Source: Candidatus Poribacteria bacterium (lineage in GTDB: Bacteria; Poribacteria; WGA-4E; GCA-2687025). Taken from it: a stretch of 34,433 bases of DNA. Shown piece after piece: positions 1-8,481 of this stretch (its first letter is position 1; every line of letters starts with the position of its first letter). The translations under genes and the position numbers were made by a program. The notes under the pieces were generated by a model. The model made no database searches. It was not told where the DNA came from and saw only the letters and a list, made by a program, of their open reading frames with translations. The DNA is taken from contig BPJZ01000025.1 of assembly GCA_026004875.1 (NCBI GenBank), forward strand, positions 1 through 34,433, in the 5' to 3' direction.

Positions 1-1070
1 CCTTGCCGTCGCCGGATACTACGAGGTTCGGCTGCTCTCTTTGGAAACGTTTCAGCTCGCCCGGAGAATTCCCTATGCCGACTGGGCGCACCATGTCGCC
101 TTCGATCGGGAAGGGGAGCGGCTGATCGTTACCGGCGACGACTTCCGAACCAACGTCCTCCACCTAGGAACTGGGTTCACCGAACAGATTTTTTATCACT
201 ACGGCGCCGGAGTGGCAGCGGGACTCTCTTCCAACGGAGAGTTTCCGGTTCCTGATCGGCGGGGGACGAGTTCGGAACGCTTCAGTTCTGGAACGCGCAG
301 ACACGACGACTGTTACAGAGCCACAACGTGCGTTCCTGGCTCGAAGCGTTGGCCGTTAGCCCTGGAGGCGGCTACTTGGCCGTTGCAATCGCCGGCCCTC
401 CCTCAGAAGTCATCGTTCAGCCGCTGAGCGCTGTTCTGGCGTCCGATCCGATGCCCTGGGACCTGACGCACGACGGCATCGTCGACCTCTTTGATCTGTT
501 GATCGTCGTCCAACGGTTGGGGCGGTTCGGCCGACAAGCCGACGGAGACGTCAACGGGGATGGGGTGATCAACATCCTAGACGTGATCCTGGTCGCCCGG
601 CACTTTGGGGAGCGTGCCTTTGATTTGGCCGCGGCTCCGGCGCTTCCCGGCGCCGAGCACCGGGCCGCTGTTGGCCCGCCTCATCGAGGAGGCGAAGCGC
701 GCTGACGACGGCTCTCCGCTCTTCCGAGAGGGGATCGAGTCGCTCCGCCGGCTCCTCCGGTGGACGGACCCGCTCGCGCAAACGGAACTGCTGCCCAACT
801 ATCCCAACCCCTTCAACCCGGAGACCTGGATCCCCTTCCGACTGGCCGATCGGGCCGCCGTCGCCCTCCAGATCTACACCCTCCAGGGGGAGGCGAGTGC
901 GCCGCATCGAGCTGGGGCCGCTGGAGCCTGGCCTTTACGAATCTCCCAAGCGAGCCGCCTTCTGGAACGGTCGGAACGACCTAGGGGAACCGGTCGCTGG
1001 GGGCGTCTACGTCGTCGAGCTGATTGCCGGGAAGGCGCGCTCCCAAAGGCGAATCGTCCTGGCCAAGTAG
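1..1070 (+). CDS. Secreted-type WD40 / dockerin / FlgD-like tail protein, 3' part
   Basis: The gene enters from the left edge, so its start and any signal peptide are not visible. In order it shows WD40/beta-propeller blades (VRLLSLETFQ; LQFWNAQTRRLL near 280-315), a type I dockerin-like pair of calcium loops (DLTHDGIVDLFDLL and DVNGDGVINILDVILVARHF, about 460-610), and a C-terminal FlgD-like Ig fold that opens with LLPNYPNPFNPETWIPFRL (about 787-843) and ends GVYVVELIAGK before TAG at 1068-1070. Four single-base insertions (near 243, 262, 649, 888) must be removed to join these parts. Known: the NPFNPETWIP tail is typical of poribacterial exported proteins and resembles sorting/anchoring tails. 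Inferred: a surface or extracellular binding protein; substrate unknown. No downstream operon partner, since uvrC has its own -10 box. Confidence 0.75.
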
Positions 1071-1087
1071 AACCCTCCCAGCCCCCG

Positions 1088-1117
1088 TTCGTGCCGCTCC
1101 AACCGGTGCACTATAAT
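1088..1117 (+). promoter_or_regulatory. Candidate promoter of uvrC
   Basis: A perfect TATAAT lies at 1112-1117, 31 bases before the uvrC ATG. The -35 region (around 1089-1094) matches TTGACA poorly. It is the only clear -10 box in the gap after the WD40 gene. Confidence 0.5.
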
Positions 1118-1148
1118 AAGCAGTGCCGACGAAGGAAGCCTCAGAGGG

Positions 1149-3023
1149 ATGCGGAACGAACGGTTGCGTCAGCTTCTGCAAGGGGTGCCCACCACCCCCG
1201 GCGTCTACCTGATGAAAGACGCCGCCGGAAACGTCCTCTATGTCGGCAAAGCGGCTAATCTGAGAAGCCGAGTTCGCTCCTACTTCCAGCCGTCGGCCAA
1301 ACCCCACACGCCCTTGATCGCCGCGATGCTGGAACGCGTCTGGGACATAGAGGTCCTCCACACGGCCACCGAAGTGGACGCTCTGGTCCTCGAAAACAAC
1401 CTGATCAAACAACACCAGCCTCGCTATAACATCAAGCTCAAGGACGACAAGCGGTACCCTTACCTCTGTGTGACCACCTCGGAGCCGTTCCCCCGAATTC
1501 GGATCACCCGAACGGTGGGGGTGGAGAACGACGGGAACCGGTATTGGGGGCCCTTTGTTCACTCGAAGGCGACGCGGGAGGACCGTTTCAAACAGCTGAC
1601 CCGGGTGTTTCCGATCCGCACCTGCCACCTAGACCTGAAGGCCCACGGGAACGCCCATCGCGTCTGCCTGGACTACCACATCGGGAAGTGTCCTGGTCCC
1701 CTGCGCCGATCTAATCTCTCCGGAGGAGTACGGGGAGATCGTCCGAAACGTGGTGCTGTTTTTGAACGGCCGAACCGACCTGCTTCTGAACGAGCTCCGG
1801 GAGCGGATGCGGGCCGCCGCCGAGGCGCTGGACTTTGAACGGGCCGCGCGGATTCGGGATCAGATTCGGGGCCGTGGAGCGCGGCACTCAGCAGCAGCAG
1901 ATTCGAGTCCCCCGGCGGAGAGGACTACGACGCGATCGGCTGCGGCCGTTCGAGGGGCGACCGCCTGCGCCCAGGGTGCTGATGGTGCGCGGCGGAAAGC
2001 TGATCGAGCGGGGAGCACTTCTTCTTGACCGAAGTCGAGGGAGCTGATCCCAGCGCGGTGCTTTCGGCCTTCTTGCCGCAATACTACGCTGAGGCTTCCT
2101 ACGTGCCGCCAACAATTGCCTTGCCGGAGCCGGTCGAGATGGCCGAAGCGGTGGAACGGTGGCTCTCGGAGAAGAGCGGGCGTCGAGTGACCCTCCAGGT
2201 GGCCCGACGGGGACGGAAGGCGGAGCTGGTCGAGCTGGCCTGTCGGAACGCAAGGACCACCCTGGAGCAACGGGCCGCCCAGATGGTCCGCCGGACGCGA
2301 AGAAAACCCGGCGCTTTACGCCCTTGATGGAGCTGCTCAACCTGGACCAACCGCCCAGTCGGATCGAGTGCTTCGACGTCTTCCAACTTCGGCGGCGAGA
2401 TCGTCGTCGGCTCAATGGTCGTCTTTGAGGACGGTCAGCCGGCCCGCTCGGAGTACCGGCGGGTACCCGCATTCGGGATCAGGACCGCCCAGACGATTAC
2501 GCCGCTATGAGACAGATGATCTACCGGCGCTTTACACGCGGGCTTCGCGAAGGGGGGGCCGATGCCCCACCTGATCGTCATCGACGGGGGAAAGGGTCAG
2601 CTCAACGCTGCCTCCGAGGCGCTTCAGGCGGCGGGGTGCCCCGCCCAGCCTCGGATCGGCCTAGCCAAGCGCTTTGGAGCACCTCTATCTGCCCGGTGAG
2701 AAGGAACCGTTGATCCTTCCCAAGTCGCATCCAGCGCTTCACCTAATCCAGCACCTTCGAGACGAGGCCCACCGCTTTGCGGTCGGCTACCTCCGACGGC
2801 TGCGGGACCGACGGATGCACCATTCGATTCCTAGACGAGATTCCCCAGGTGGGGGGAGCGAAGGAAGCAGGCGCTGCTGCGCCACTTTGGAAGTGCCGAG
2901 GCGATTCGACGGGCGTCGCTGGACGAGCTGCTCGCCGTCCGCGGCATCCCCCGCTCGGTAGCCATGCGGATCTACAAGCACCTGCACGACTTCCTCCGGG
3001 GAGGTCTCAGACGAGGCCGATGA
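1149..3023 (+). CDS. uvrC: Excinuclease ABC subunit C (frame-disrupted in this sequence)
   Basis: UvrC makes the dual incisions in UvrABC nucleotide excision repair. The N-terminus is the GIY-YIG nuclease ([20 protein letters not shown], then [15 protein letters not shown]). KCPGPC lies near 1685-1705, a UvrB-binding UVR motif near 1830 ([13 protein letters not shown]), the RNase H-like C-terminal nuclease near 2360-2640 ([27 protein letters not shown]), and a helix-hairpin-helix end ([20 protein letters not shown], about 2920-2980). Fifteen single extra bases explain every frame change: near 1702, 1868, 1912, two within 1930-1985, 2010, two within 2285-2325, 2383, 2461, 2466, 2555, 2676, 2831 and 2866. 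After correction it encodes about 619 aa, the usual family length. The stop overlaps the pcp start (ATGA). I judge it a real gene in poor sequence rather than a pseudogene, because every domain is recoverable. Confidence 0.9.
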
Positions 3024-3644
3024 GGAGGCCGAGGATTCTCCTGACCGGCTTTGAGCCGTTTTCAGCGTTGGGAGCGCAACCCCTCAGCCGAGCTGGTTCA
3101 GGAGCTCCAAGAGGAACCGTTTCCCGCGGAGCTGGAGGGAGCGATCCTGCCGGTCCGCTTTGGGGAGACCGGCGAACAAATTCGGGTCCCTGATCCGGAG
3201 GCGGCTGCCCGATATCGTGCTGATGTGCGGGTTAAGCCCCAGCACGTCGGCGGTCCGGCTCGAACGGCTGGGAATCAACTTTCGCCGGGGGAGGACCGGA
3301 CAACGCCGGGCGCACCGTGGCCGGCGAGCCGATCCGTCCCGGTGCCCCGGCGGCCTACTTTGCCCCCTGGGCCCGTCGAAGCACTCCTGGAATGGCTTCA
3401 CGCTGAGGGAGTCCCGGCGACCGACTCCTTTCACGCAGGGACCTTTCTCTGTAACGAAGCGCTCTTCTCGGCGCTGGGACGAGCTGAGAACGACTGAACC
3501 GCCCCCTTCTGGCAGGATTTCTCCACCTCCCCCCGTTCCCCCGAGATGGTCTCCAGTGAGCAGCCGAGCTTGGATCGAAACTTGCAGCGGCTCGCCCTCA
3601 GAGGGGCGCTCCGCCTTTGTCTAGAAGCGATTCAGACCGGCTGA
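3020..3644 (+). CDS. pcp: Pyrrolidone-carboxylate peptidase (pyroglutamyl peptidase I), frame-disrupted
   Basis: Cysteine peptidase (C15 family) that removes N-terminal pyroglutamate from peptides in the cytoplasm. Family motifs in order: ILLTGFEPF at the N-terminus, NPSAELVQ, the region MCGLSPSTSAVRLERLGIN (about 3220-3280), PDNAGRTV, SFHAGTFLCNEALF with the catalytic Cys (about 3430-3465), and GFLHLPPFPE carrying the catalytic His (about 3515-3545). Seven single extra bases (near 3070, 3187, 3282, 3367, 3478, 3507, 3541) account for all frame changes and leave about 205 aa, the normal size. The ATG overlaps the uvrC stop by 4 bases, so it is translationally coupled to uvrC. The start is fixed by [14 protein letters not shown]. 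Confidence 0.85.
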
Positions 3645-3650
3645 GGAACC

Positions 3651-5280
3651 ATGCCTGAGGAAATCCTTTATAGCTGGCGGGTGAAGATCGTCGCCGCAGT
3701 CGTGTTATTTCTGGCCTTCGTGGGCCTCGATCTCTGGTCCTCCCGATACGGCTGCAGTGATCCAGGATGGGAACCTGACCCGCGGTGGTGGTGATCGGTC
3801 GGGTCATCGATCTAAACAGCGGGGACATCCTCTACATGCAGGACGGCTCCGGTGAAGGCCGGGAAGATCCTCTCTTCGGACATGTACGGGAACATCGAGT
3901 TTCTGGACAGCAGCGGCGAAATCCTGCAGCTCAAAAAGGGCCGGGGAGCCGGCGAGTGTGCGCGAGACGCTGGAGGACCAAGACCAGATCGTCACGCTCC
4001 GGCTGCTGACCTGGCCCAAGGAGCCTGCGACGGCAAGGGGTGAACTTCAAAGGGGCCGTTGTCGTCGCCGGGAATCGGTTCCAGGCCCGCTACCTGGATC
4101 GGGTGCTGCGGATTGGAGATCGGCTGTTCGTCGAGCTTCCAATGCGTCGGCTAGACCGCATCGAGCAGGTCGAGCTCCGCGAGTACTTCCGCACTCCGTA
4201 TCTGCTCCGACTGGACGATGCTTCTGGTCGTCGCAACGGTTCTCGTCGGCGGCGTCAAGGGGCTGTTGACGCTCGCGGCCACCGGTTGTGTCGGTGGCGG
4301 TGCTTCTGGCGGCCTTCATCCCCGGACTGCTCGGTCCGAACCGTCCAGGCGGCCCAGAGCGCCGGATGGATTATCGGCGGAGCGATCGCGGTCACCGGGG
4401 TCCTCTGGTCGCTCCGGTCGCTCTGGGACCCGGAGGTGCGTACGACCGTTTGGGGGCTGATGCTCCGGCGCTGGAAGCGTTTGGCCGCTTGGCTAGGCGT
4501 GGGGGCGCTCGGCGGCGCGGCGATGGCCCTCGCCGTTCGTCTGATCGGCCAACGGGCCTGTTCCGCTGGCTCTGCTCATCGCCCTGGTGGCCACCTTTCT
4601 GACCTTTGTGATCATTACCGGATTACAGTCCCAAAGTGGTCTCTGGGTCGCTCGGCACGGTCGGAGGCCTGATCGTCTGCGCGCTGATCTCCTGGATCGC
4701 AAGCAAAGCCCTGTGGTTCACCGGCCTGGCTGTAGAGCTAGGCTATCTGGAGTTGGGCACCGCCCTTTGGCGCGACCCGGTCGCCAACCGCTGGCCTTTT
4801 CAAGAGTTCCTGACCGCCGGACTGATCATCGCCGCACTGGGCGCGATGATGGATGTAAGCATGTCGGTCTCCTCGACGATCTACGAGGTCAAGCGGGTCA
4901 ACCCCAACATCTCCGTGTTAGGGGCCTTTCGCTCCGGCTACAACGTGGGTCGGGACATCATGAGCACGATGACCGACACACTGATCTTCGCCTTTATCGG
5001 GGCCGATCTGATCTTCATCGTGATGCCCGGGCTGATCTTCCCGGAGGGCGGCCGACTCTATCCCTTCATGCGGATGCTGAACATGGAGGAGACCGCCGTT
5101 GAGGCGATCCACGCGCTGACCGGAACGTTGGGATTGGTGCTCGCCATTCCGATCAGCGCCGCAATTGCTGCCGTTCTCACGGCCCGCTACCGGCCTCGGA
5201 CCGCCTACGCCCAGGAACCAAAAAGCCCCTCAAGGAAGGAAGGGGACGATCCCTCGCACATTGAAGGAGTCGAAACGTGA
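3651..5280 (+). CDS. YibE/F-family membrane protein, long paralogue (frame-disrupted)
   Basis: Multi-pass membrane protein of the YibE/F family, whose function is not established. It opens with one hydrophobic segment (VKIVAAVVLFLAFVGLDLW), then an extracytoplasmic soluble part (GRVIDLNSGDILYMQDGS through RFQARYLDRVLRIGDRLFVE), then about six to eight membrane segments. The family signature appears as ALGAMMDVSMSVSSTIYEV and SGYNVGRDIMSTMTDTLIFA, matching the downstream gene's GVANDAAIEVASAMEEV and SGMNVGTDILGTMTNTIVFV. Ten single extra bases (near 3745, 3782, 3851, 3944, 4037, 4214, 4286, 4341, 4559, 4634) are needed; the corrected product is about 539 aa, longer than the 393-aa neighbour. 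The stop overlaps the GTG of that neighbour (GTGA). The charged C-terminal tail (KSPSRKEGDD) is not membrane-like. Confidence 0.75.
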
Positions 5281-6458
5281 AGCGTTGGCTGATGCCCCTC
5301 TCTTTGCTGGGGGTCTTCTTCTTCTCCCACTGGCTCTATACGATGACCAAGGTCCAGTCGGCGACGATCGTTGAACAGTACGACGAGAACGGAAACGTGA
5401 TCGGCTTCTCGGAGTACGTTAAGGGTCGGGTGGTTGCTATCACCGATGTGGTCGAGGAGCCCAACGGCAACCAGGCCTATCTGCTAGAGATTGAACTGTT
5501 GGGCGGGCGCTTTCGGGGGAAGCGGGCGCTCTTCCGAAACTACATCCACCCCACCGGCTTCCCGATGTTGAACATCAACGCCGACGTGGGAGACATCGTC
5601 CTCTGTCGCGTGGCCGGAACCGGTGAGGTGCTCAGCACCCGAACCCTGGTGCAAGACTACAGCCGGGACGGCTTTATCGTCGCGTTGCTGGGATTCCTCT
5701 TTGCGGTGGTCATCCTCGTTGGCCGAGAGACCGGCATTCGAGCTGTCGTCACGATGGTGATCAACGGCCTGTTGATCTACTTTGTCCTGCTGCCGATGGT
5801 TCATCGGGGCCACAGCCCCGTTTGGGCGGTGGTGTTGACCTGCGCGCTCATCTCGATCCAGTCCCGGCTGATCGTCGCCGGTTTTGGGCGGAAGACCTAC
5901 GCGGCGATCCTGGGAACGATCGGCGGCGTGGTGATCGCCGGGCTGGTGATCCTTTATGCTCAGCAGTACCTTCACTTCACCGGTCTGGAGAAGGCTAACG
6001 CGGTCGAGCTGGTGCAATCTCAGTCGGCGGCCTATCTGGATTTTGCTGGACTGATGATCGGCGGGATGCTGATCGGTCTGTTGGGCGTCGCGAACGACGC
6101 CGCCATCGAGGTAGCCTCCGCGATGGAGGAGGTCAACGAGGCCAACCCCAACCTGAGCATCCCGCAGCTGATCGTCTCCGGGATGAACGTTGGCACCGAC
6201 ATCCTGGGGACGATGACCAACACGATTGTCTTCGTCTACTTTGGAATGCGGCTGTTAATCGTCCTGGGAGTGGTCGGGACGGACATCATTCCCGTTACGA
6301 CGATGGAGCTGTTCAGCTTGGGCGTTGTGGCCGCTGAACTGGTCCGGATCATCGCTGGGACGTTCGGGCTGGTGCTGACGATTCCGCTGACCGCCGCGAT
6401 CTCCGGACTGTTCCATTGGTACGCTCGGCGGCGGGCGTTGGCGAGGGCGTATGCATGA
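5277..6458 (+). CDS. YibE/F-family membrane protein
   Basis: Intact 393-aa YibE/F protein with a GTG start that overlaps the stop of its paralogue by 4 bases. It has an N-terminal membrane anchor (LMPLSLLGVFFFSHWLY), an extracytoplasmic domain at residues about 25-135 (GRVVAITDVVEEPNGNQAY, FRNYIHPTGFP, DVGDIVLCRV), then seven or so membrane helices starting at FIVALLGFLFAVVILVG. The signature GVANDAAIEVASAMEEVNEA followed by SGMNVGTDILGTMTNTIVF is conserved in the upstream copy. Biochemical role is unknown in the family; a transport or complex-forming role is only inference. The two paralogues being translationally coupled suggests a heteromeric membrane complex. Followed by an ATGA overlap with the TPR gene. 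Confidence 0.85.
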   Translation: MKRWLMPLSLLGVFFFSHWLYTMTKVQSATIVEQYDENGNVIGFSEYVKGRVVAITDVVEEPNGNQAYLLEIELLGGRFRGKRALFRNYIHPTGFPMLNINADVGDIVLCRVAGTGEVLSTRTLVQDYSRDGFIVALLGFLFAVVILVGRETGIRAVVTMVINGLLIYFVLLPMVHRGHSPVWAVVLTCALISIQSRLIVAGFGRKTYAAILGTIGGVVIAGLVILYAQQYLHFTGLEKANAVELVQSQSAAYLDFAGLMIGGMLIGLLGVANDAAIEVASAMEEVNEANPNLSIPQLIVSGMNVGTDILGTMTNTIVFVYFGMRLLIVLGVVGTDIIPVTTMELFSLGVVAAELVRIIAGTFGLVLTIPLTAAISGLFHWYARRRALARAYA

Positions 6459-7522
6459 ACGCTTGGCTTCGGAAACGGCTTCCTGAGCTCAGCGAAGCGG
6501 TCCTGTTTCTTCTGATCACCCTCTCCCTGGGTTGGAGGCTGGTCAACGACTCGAGCGCTCACTATATGCCGGAGCCACCCCAAGGGTCGGTCGCGACGCT
6601 GCTTCAGCGGGCCGACGCCGCCTACGATCGGGGCGACTTGGCGCAGGCCGGAGTCCTCTACGCTGAGGTTCTCCGGCTGGAGCCGGAGAACGTCCAGGCC
6701 GCCGTTCGGTTGGCCAACCTGCTCCATCGCAACTCCTGGAACGACAACGCAATGGCCCTGCTGGATCGAGCGCTCAAGGCGGACCCGAACCACCTCGAAG
6801 CCCATCTCCTGCGGGCAAAGATCTACCGGGATGAGGGCGAGTCGGAGCTGGCAGCTCAGGAGTACGAGTTGGTCGTTGCCCAGGACCCCGACAACGCCGA
6901 AGCCCTCTACTACCTCGGCACGACTTACCAGGCACAACGTCAGTTCGAAAAGGCGATCTACGCCTACGTTGCCTCGGCAAACGCGGACAAAGATCTGATC
7001 ACCCCCCCTTTTGAGCGGGTGCCCTTTGGGGTTCAAGCGCGACTCCAGCTAGGTCGGACCTATCGGCAGCTGGCCGGTTATCAGTTCCAGTACGGGAACA
7101 TGAAGGACGGGATGGAGTTGTTAGAGCTCGGGATTGAGGAGATTCGCAAAGCGGCCAAGCTAGCGGAGTACCTAAAGCTGACCGACTACCGGGAGGCTCA
7201 CCACGAGCTGATGGCCGCCTTGCAGCAGAAGGCTCAGCTTCTGCTTCGGCAACGCGCCCGACCACAGGAGCTGCTGGCCATCTACGAAGAGATGATCCAG
7301 CTCGACCCAGAGGATCCCTACGGTTGGCGCGAGGCGGCCCAGTTGATCTACCAGAATGCCCGCTCCCGCGCCGATCTGGAGAAGGCGTTGGAGTACTTCA
7401 ACCGGGCCTTCGAGCTGGACCCCGGCGACCTGGACGCCCATACCGGCCGAGCGGCGGTCATGCAGGACCTGGCCCGCTCCGACGAGGAACTTGAGCGGAT
7501 CTTCGCAGAAACGGCGCCGTAG
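6455..7522 (+). CDS. Membrane-anchored TPR-repeat protein
   Basis: Protein of 355 aa with one N-terminal membrane segment (SEAVLFLLITLSLGWRLV) and then TPR-type helical repeats: LLQRADAAYDRGDLAQAG, YAEVLRLEPENVQAAVRLA, LDRALKADPNHLEAHLLRAK, YELVVAQDPDNAEALYYLG, and a C-terminal one with YFNRAFELDPGDLDAHTG. TPRs bind partner proteins. I chose ATG 6455 (MNAWLRKRLPE) because it overlaps the YibE/F stop as ATGA, as the other junctions in this cluster do; an upstream in-frame ATG at 6416 lies inside the YibE/F gene. The coupling suggests that it serves the YibE/F pair. The stop lies only 8 bases from the convergent stop of the next gene. Confidence 0.8.
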   Translation: MNAWLRKRLPELSEAVLFLLITLSLGWRLVNDSSAHYMPEPPQGSVATLLQRADAAYDRGDLAQAGVLYAEVLRLEPENVQAAVRLANLLHRNSWNDNAMALLDRALKADPNHLEAHLLRAKIYRDEGESELAAQEYELVVAQDPDNAEALYYLGTTYQAQRQFEKAIYAYVASANADKDLITPPFERVPFGVQARLQLGRTYRQLAGYQFQYGNMKDGMELLELGIEEIRKAAKLAEYLKLTDYREAHHELMAALQQKAQLLLRQRARPQELLAIYEEMIQLDPEDPYGWREAAQLIYQNARSRADLEKALEYFNRAFELDPGDLDAHTGRAAVMQDLARSDEELERIFAETAP

Positions 7523-7530
7523 CTCGCAGC

Positions 7531-8436
7531 TCACGGACTCGAAAGCTCTAGCTCGAAGCTGGGGACCGTTCCGCTCAACGGCACCGTCCGCTCCCGTCGG
7601 ATCAGGAGCAGATAGGCCGCCCCGAGGCGGAGCGGTGCATCTGGAGGCTGTCGTTCCGGCAGTCCGGATCGAAAGGCACGCCATCGCGGGGCGGGATGCA
7701 CCAGCGTAACGCCGAGCTCTCCTGGTTCCAGAAGCTGCGAGAGCCACTGAGCCCCCGTCGGCAACGTTGGCCAAACGATCAGCTGAAGACCAGGCTGCAG
7801 CGTCAAGCTCGCTCGAGACTTCCAAGGCCGACCGACCCATTCGACAGAGACGGCCTCCCGCACCCGAACGAAAAGACCCTCATCGCCGTCAAGGATCGGA
7901 TCGCCCGCTTCGGGCAAAGGGACGAACCGGCGTGCGCCTGAGTCATAACGGATCACCTGTTCGACCCCTTCGCCGAGCTCCGTCACCAGCTCCGAAAGCC
8001 GCACCGTCCGTCGCAGGTCCACCGGCAGGCCGATCGCGTTCCAACCGGCGGAGAGATGAAGGACGACCCGGACCGGTCGGGATTGGGCGTTCCCCGGATG
8101 GGTGCCAAGGAGGAGCTCCTGCTCGTTCGAAAAGCCATCTCGGTCGGAGTCTCCGTCGGCCAGCGGCGCGAACGCCTGCGCGGCGGACATTCCCAGGTCC
8201 CGAAAGTCCGAGTAAGTGCGCTGCCAATCCAGCCCAAAGGGGTTCCGGGGCGTCCCCCCGCCGCTTGTATGGCAGGTATTACAGACGTCGTTCCTCATTC
8301 CCGGCTCGTCCAGGTCGGGAAGAGAGGGAAGCAGGTTCACCCGTCCCGGCAGCGCCCACGCAGCAAGCCCCCAAGCCGTCCCGATGAGGAGCGCTACAAG
8401 GAAGGATCCCCTTTGGAAGAACGGCAACGCCCGCAC
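7531..8436 (-). CDS. Secreted protein with one CxxCH motif and a calcium-loop segment
   Basis: Protein of 301 aa with a signal peptide or anchor (FLVALLIGTAWGLAAWALP, residues 12-30). CNTCH at residues 52-56 is a possible c-type heme site. An aspartate-rich loop, LADGDSDRDGFSNEQELLLG (92-111), resembles a thrombospondin type 3/EF-hand calcium repeat. A beta-rich C-terminal part begins LSAGWNAIGLPVD, a module often seen in exported proteins of this kind. The GTG start is preceded by GGAGG about 12 bases upstream. It is the last gene of the minus-strand operon, 45 bases after the Ycf48-like gene. No known cytochrome family was recognised beyond the single CxxCH, and no distal Met ligand can be assigned, so heme binding is a hypothesis. 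Confidence 0.65.
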   Translation of the reverse strand: MRALPFFQRGSFLVALLIGTAWGLAAWALPGRVNLLPSLPDLDEPGMRNDVCNTCHTSGGGTPRNPFGLDWQRTYSDFRDLGMSAAQAFAPLADGDSDRDGFSNEQELLLGTHPGNAQSRPVRVVLHLSAGWNAIGLPVDLRRTVRLSELVTELGEGVEQVIRYDSGARRFVPLPEAGDPILDGDEGLFVRVREAVSVEWVGRPWKSRASLTLQPGLQLIVWPTLPTGAQWLSQLLEPGELGVTLVHPAPRWRAFRSGLPERQPPDAPLRLGAAYLLLIRRERTVPLSGTVPSFELELSSP

Positions 8437-8481
8437 CTCACCCGATCCTCCGCCAGCCGAGCCGATCCCTTCGGTTCCCCC

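Noticed and set aside
1149..3023. Programmed frameshifting or pseudogene status of uvrC
   Set aside because: Fifteen shifts in one gene cannot be programmed. The same-sign errors and fully preserved motifs indicate overcalled bases.
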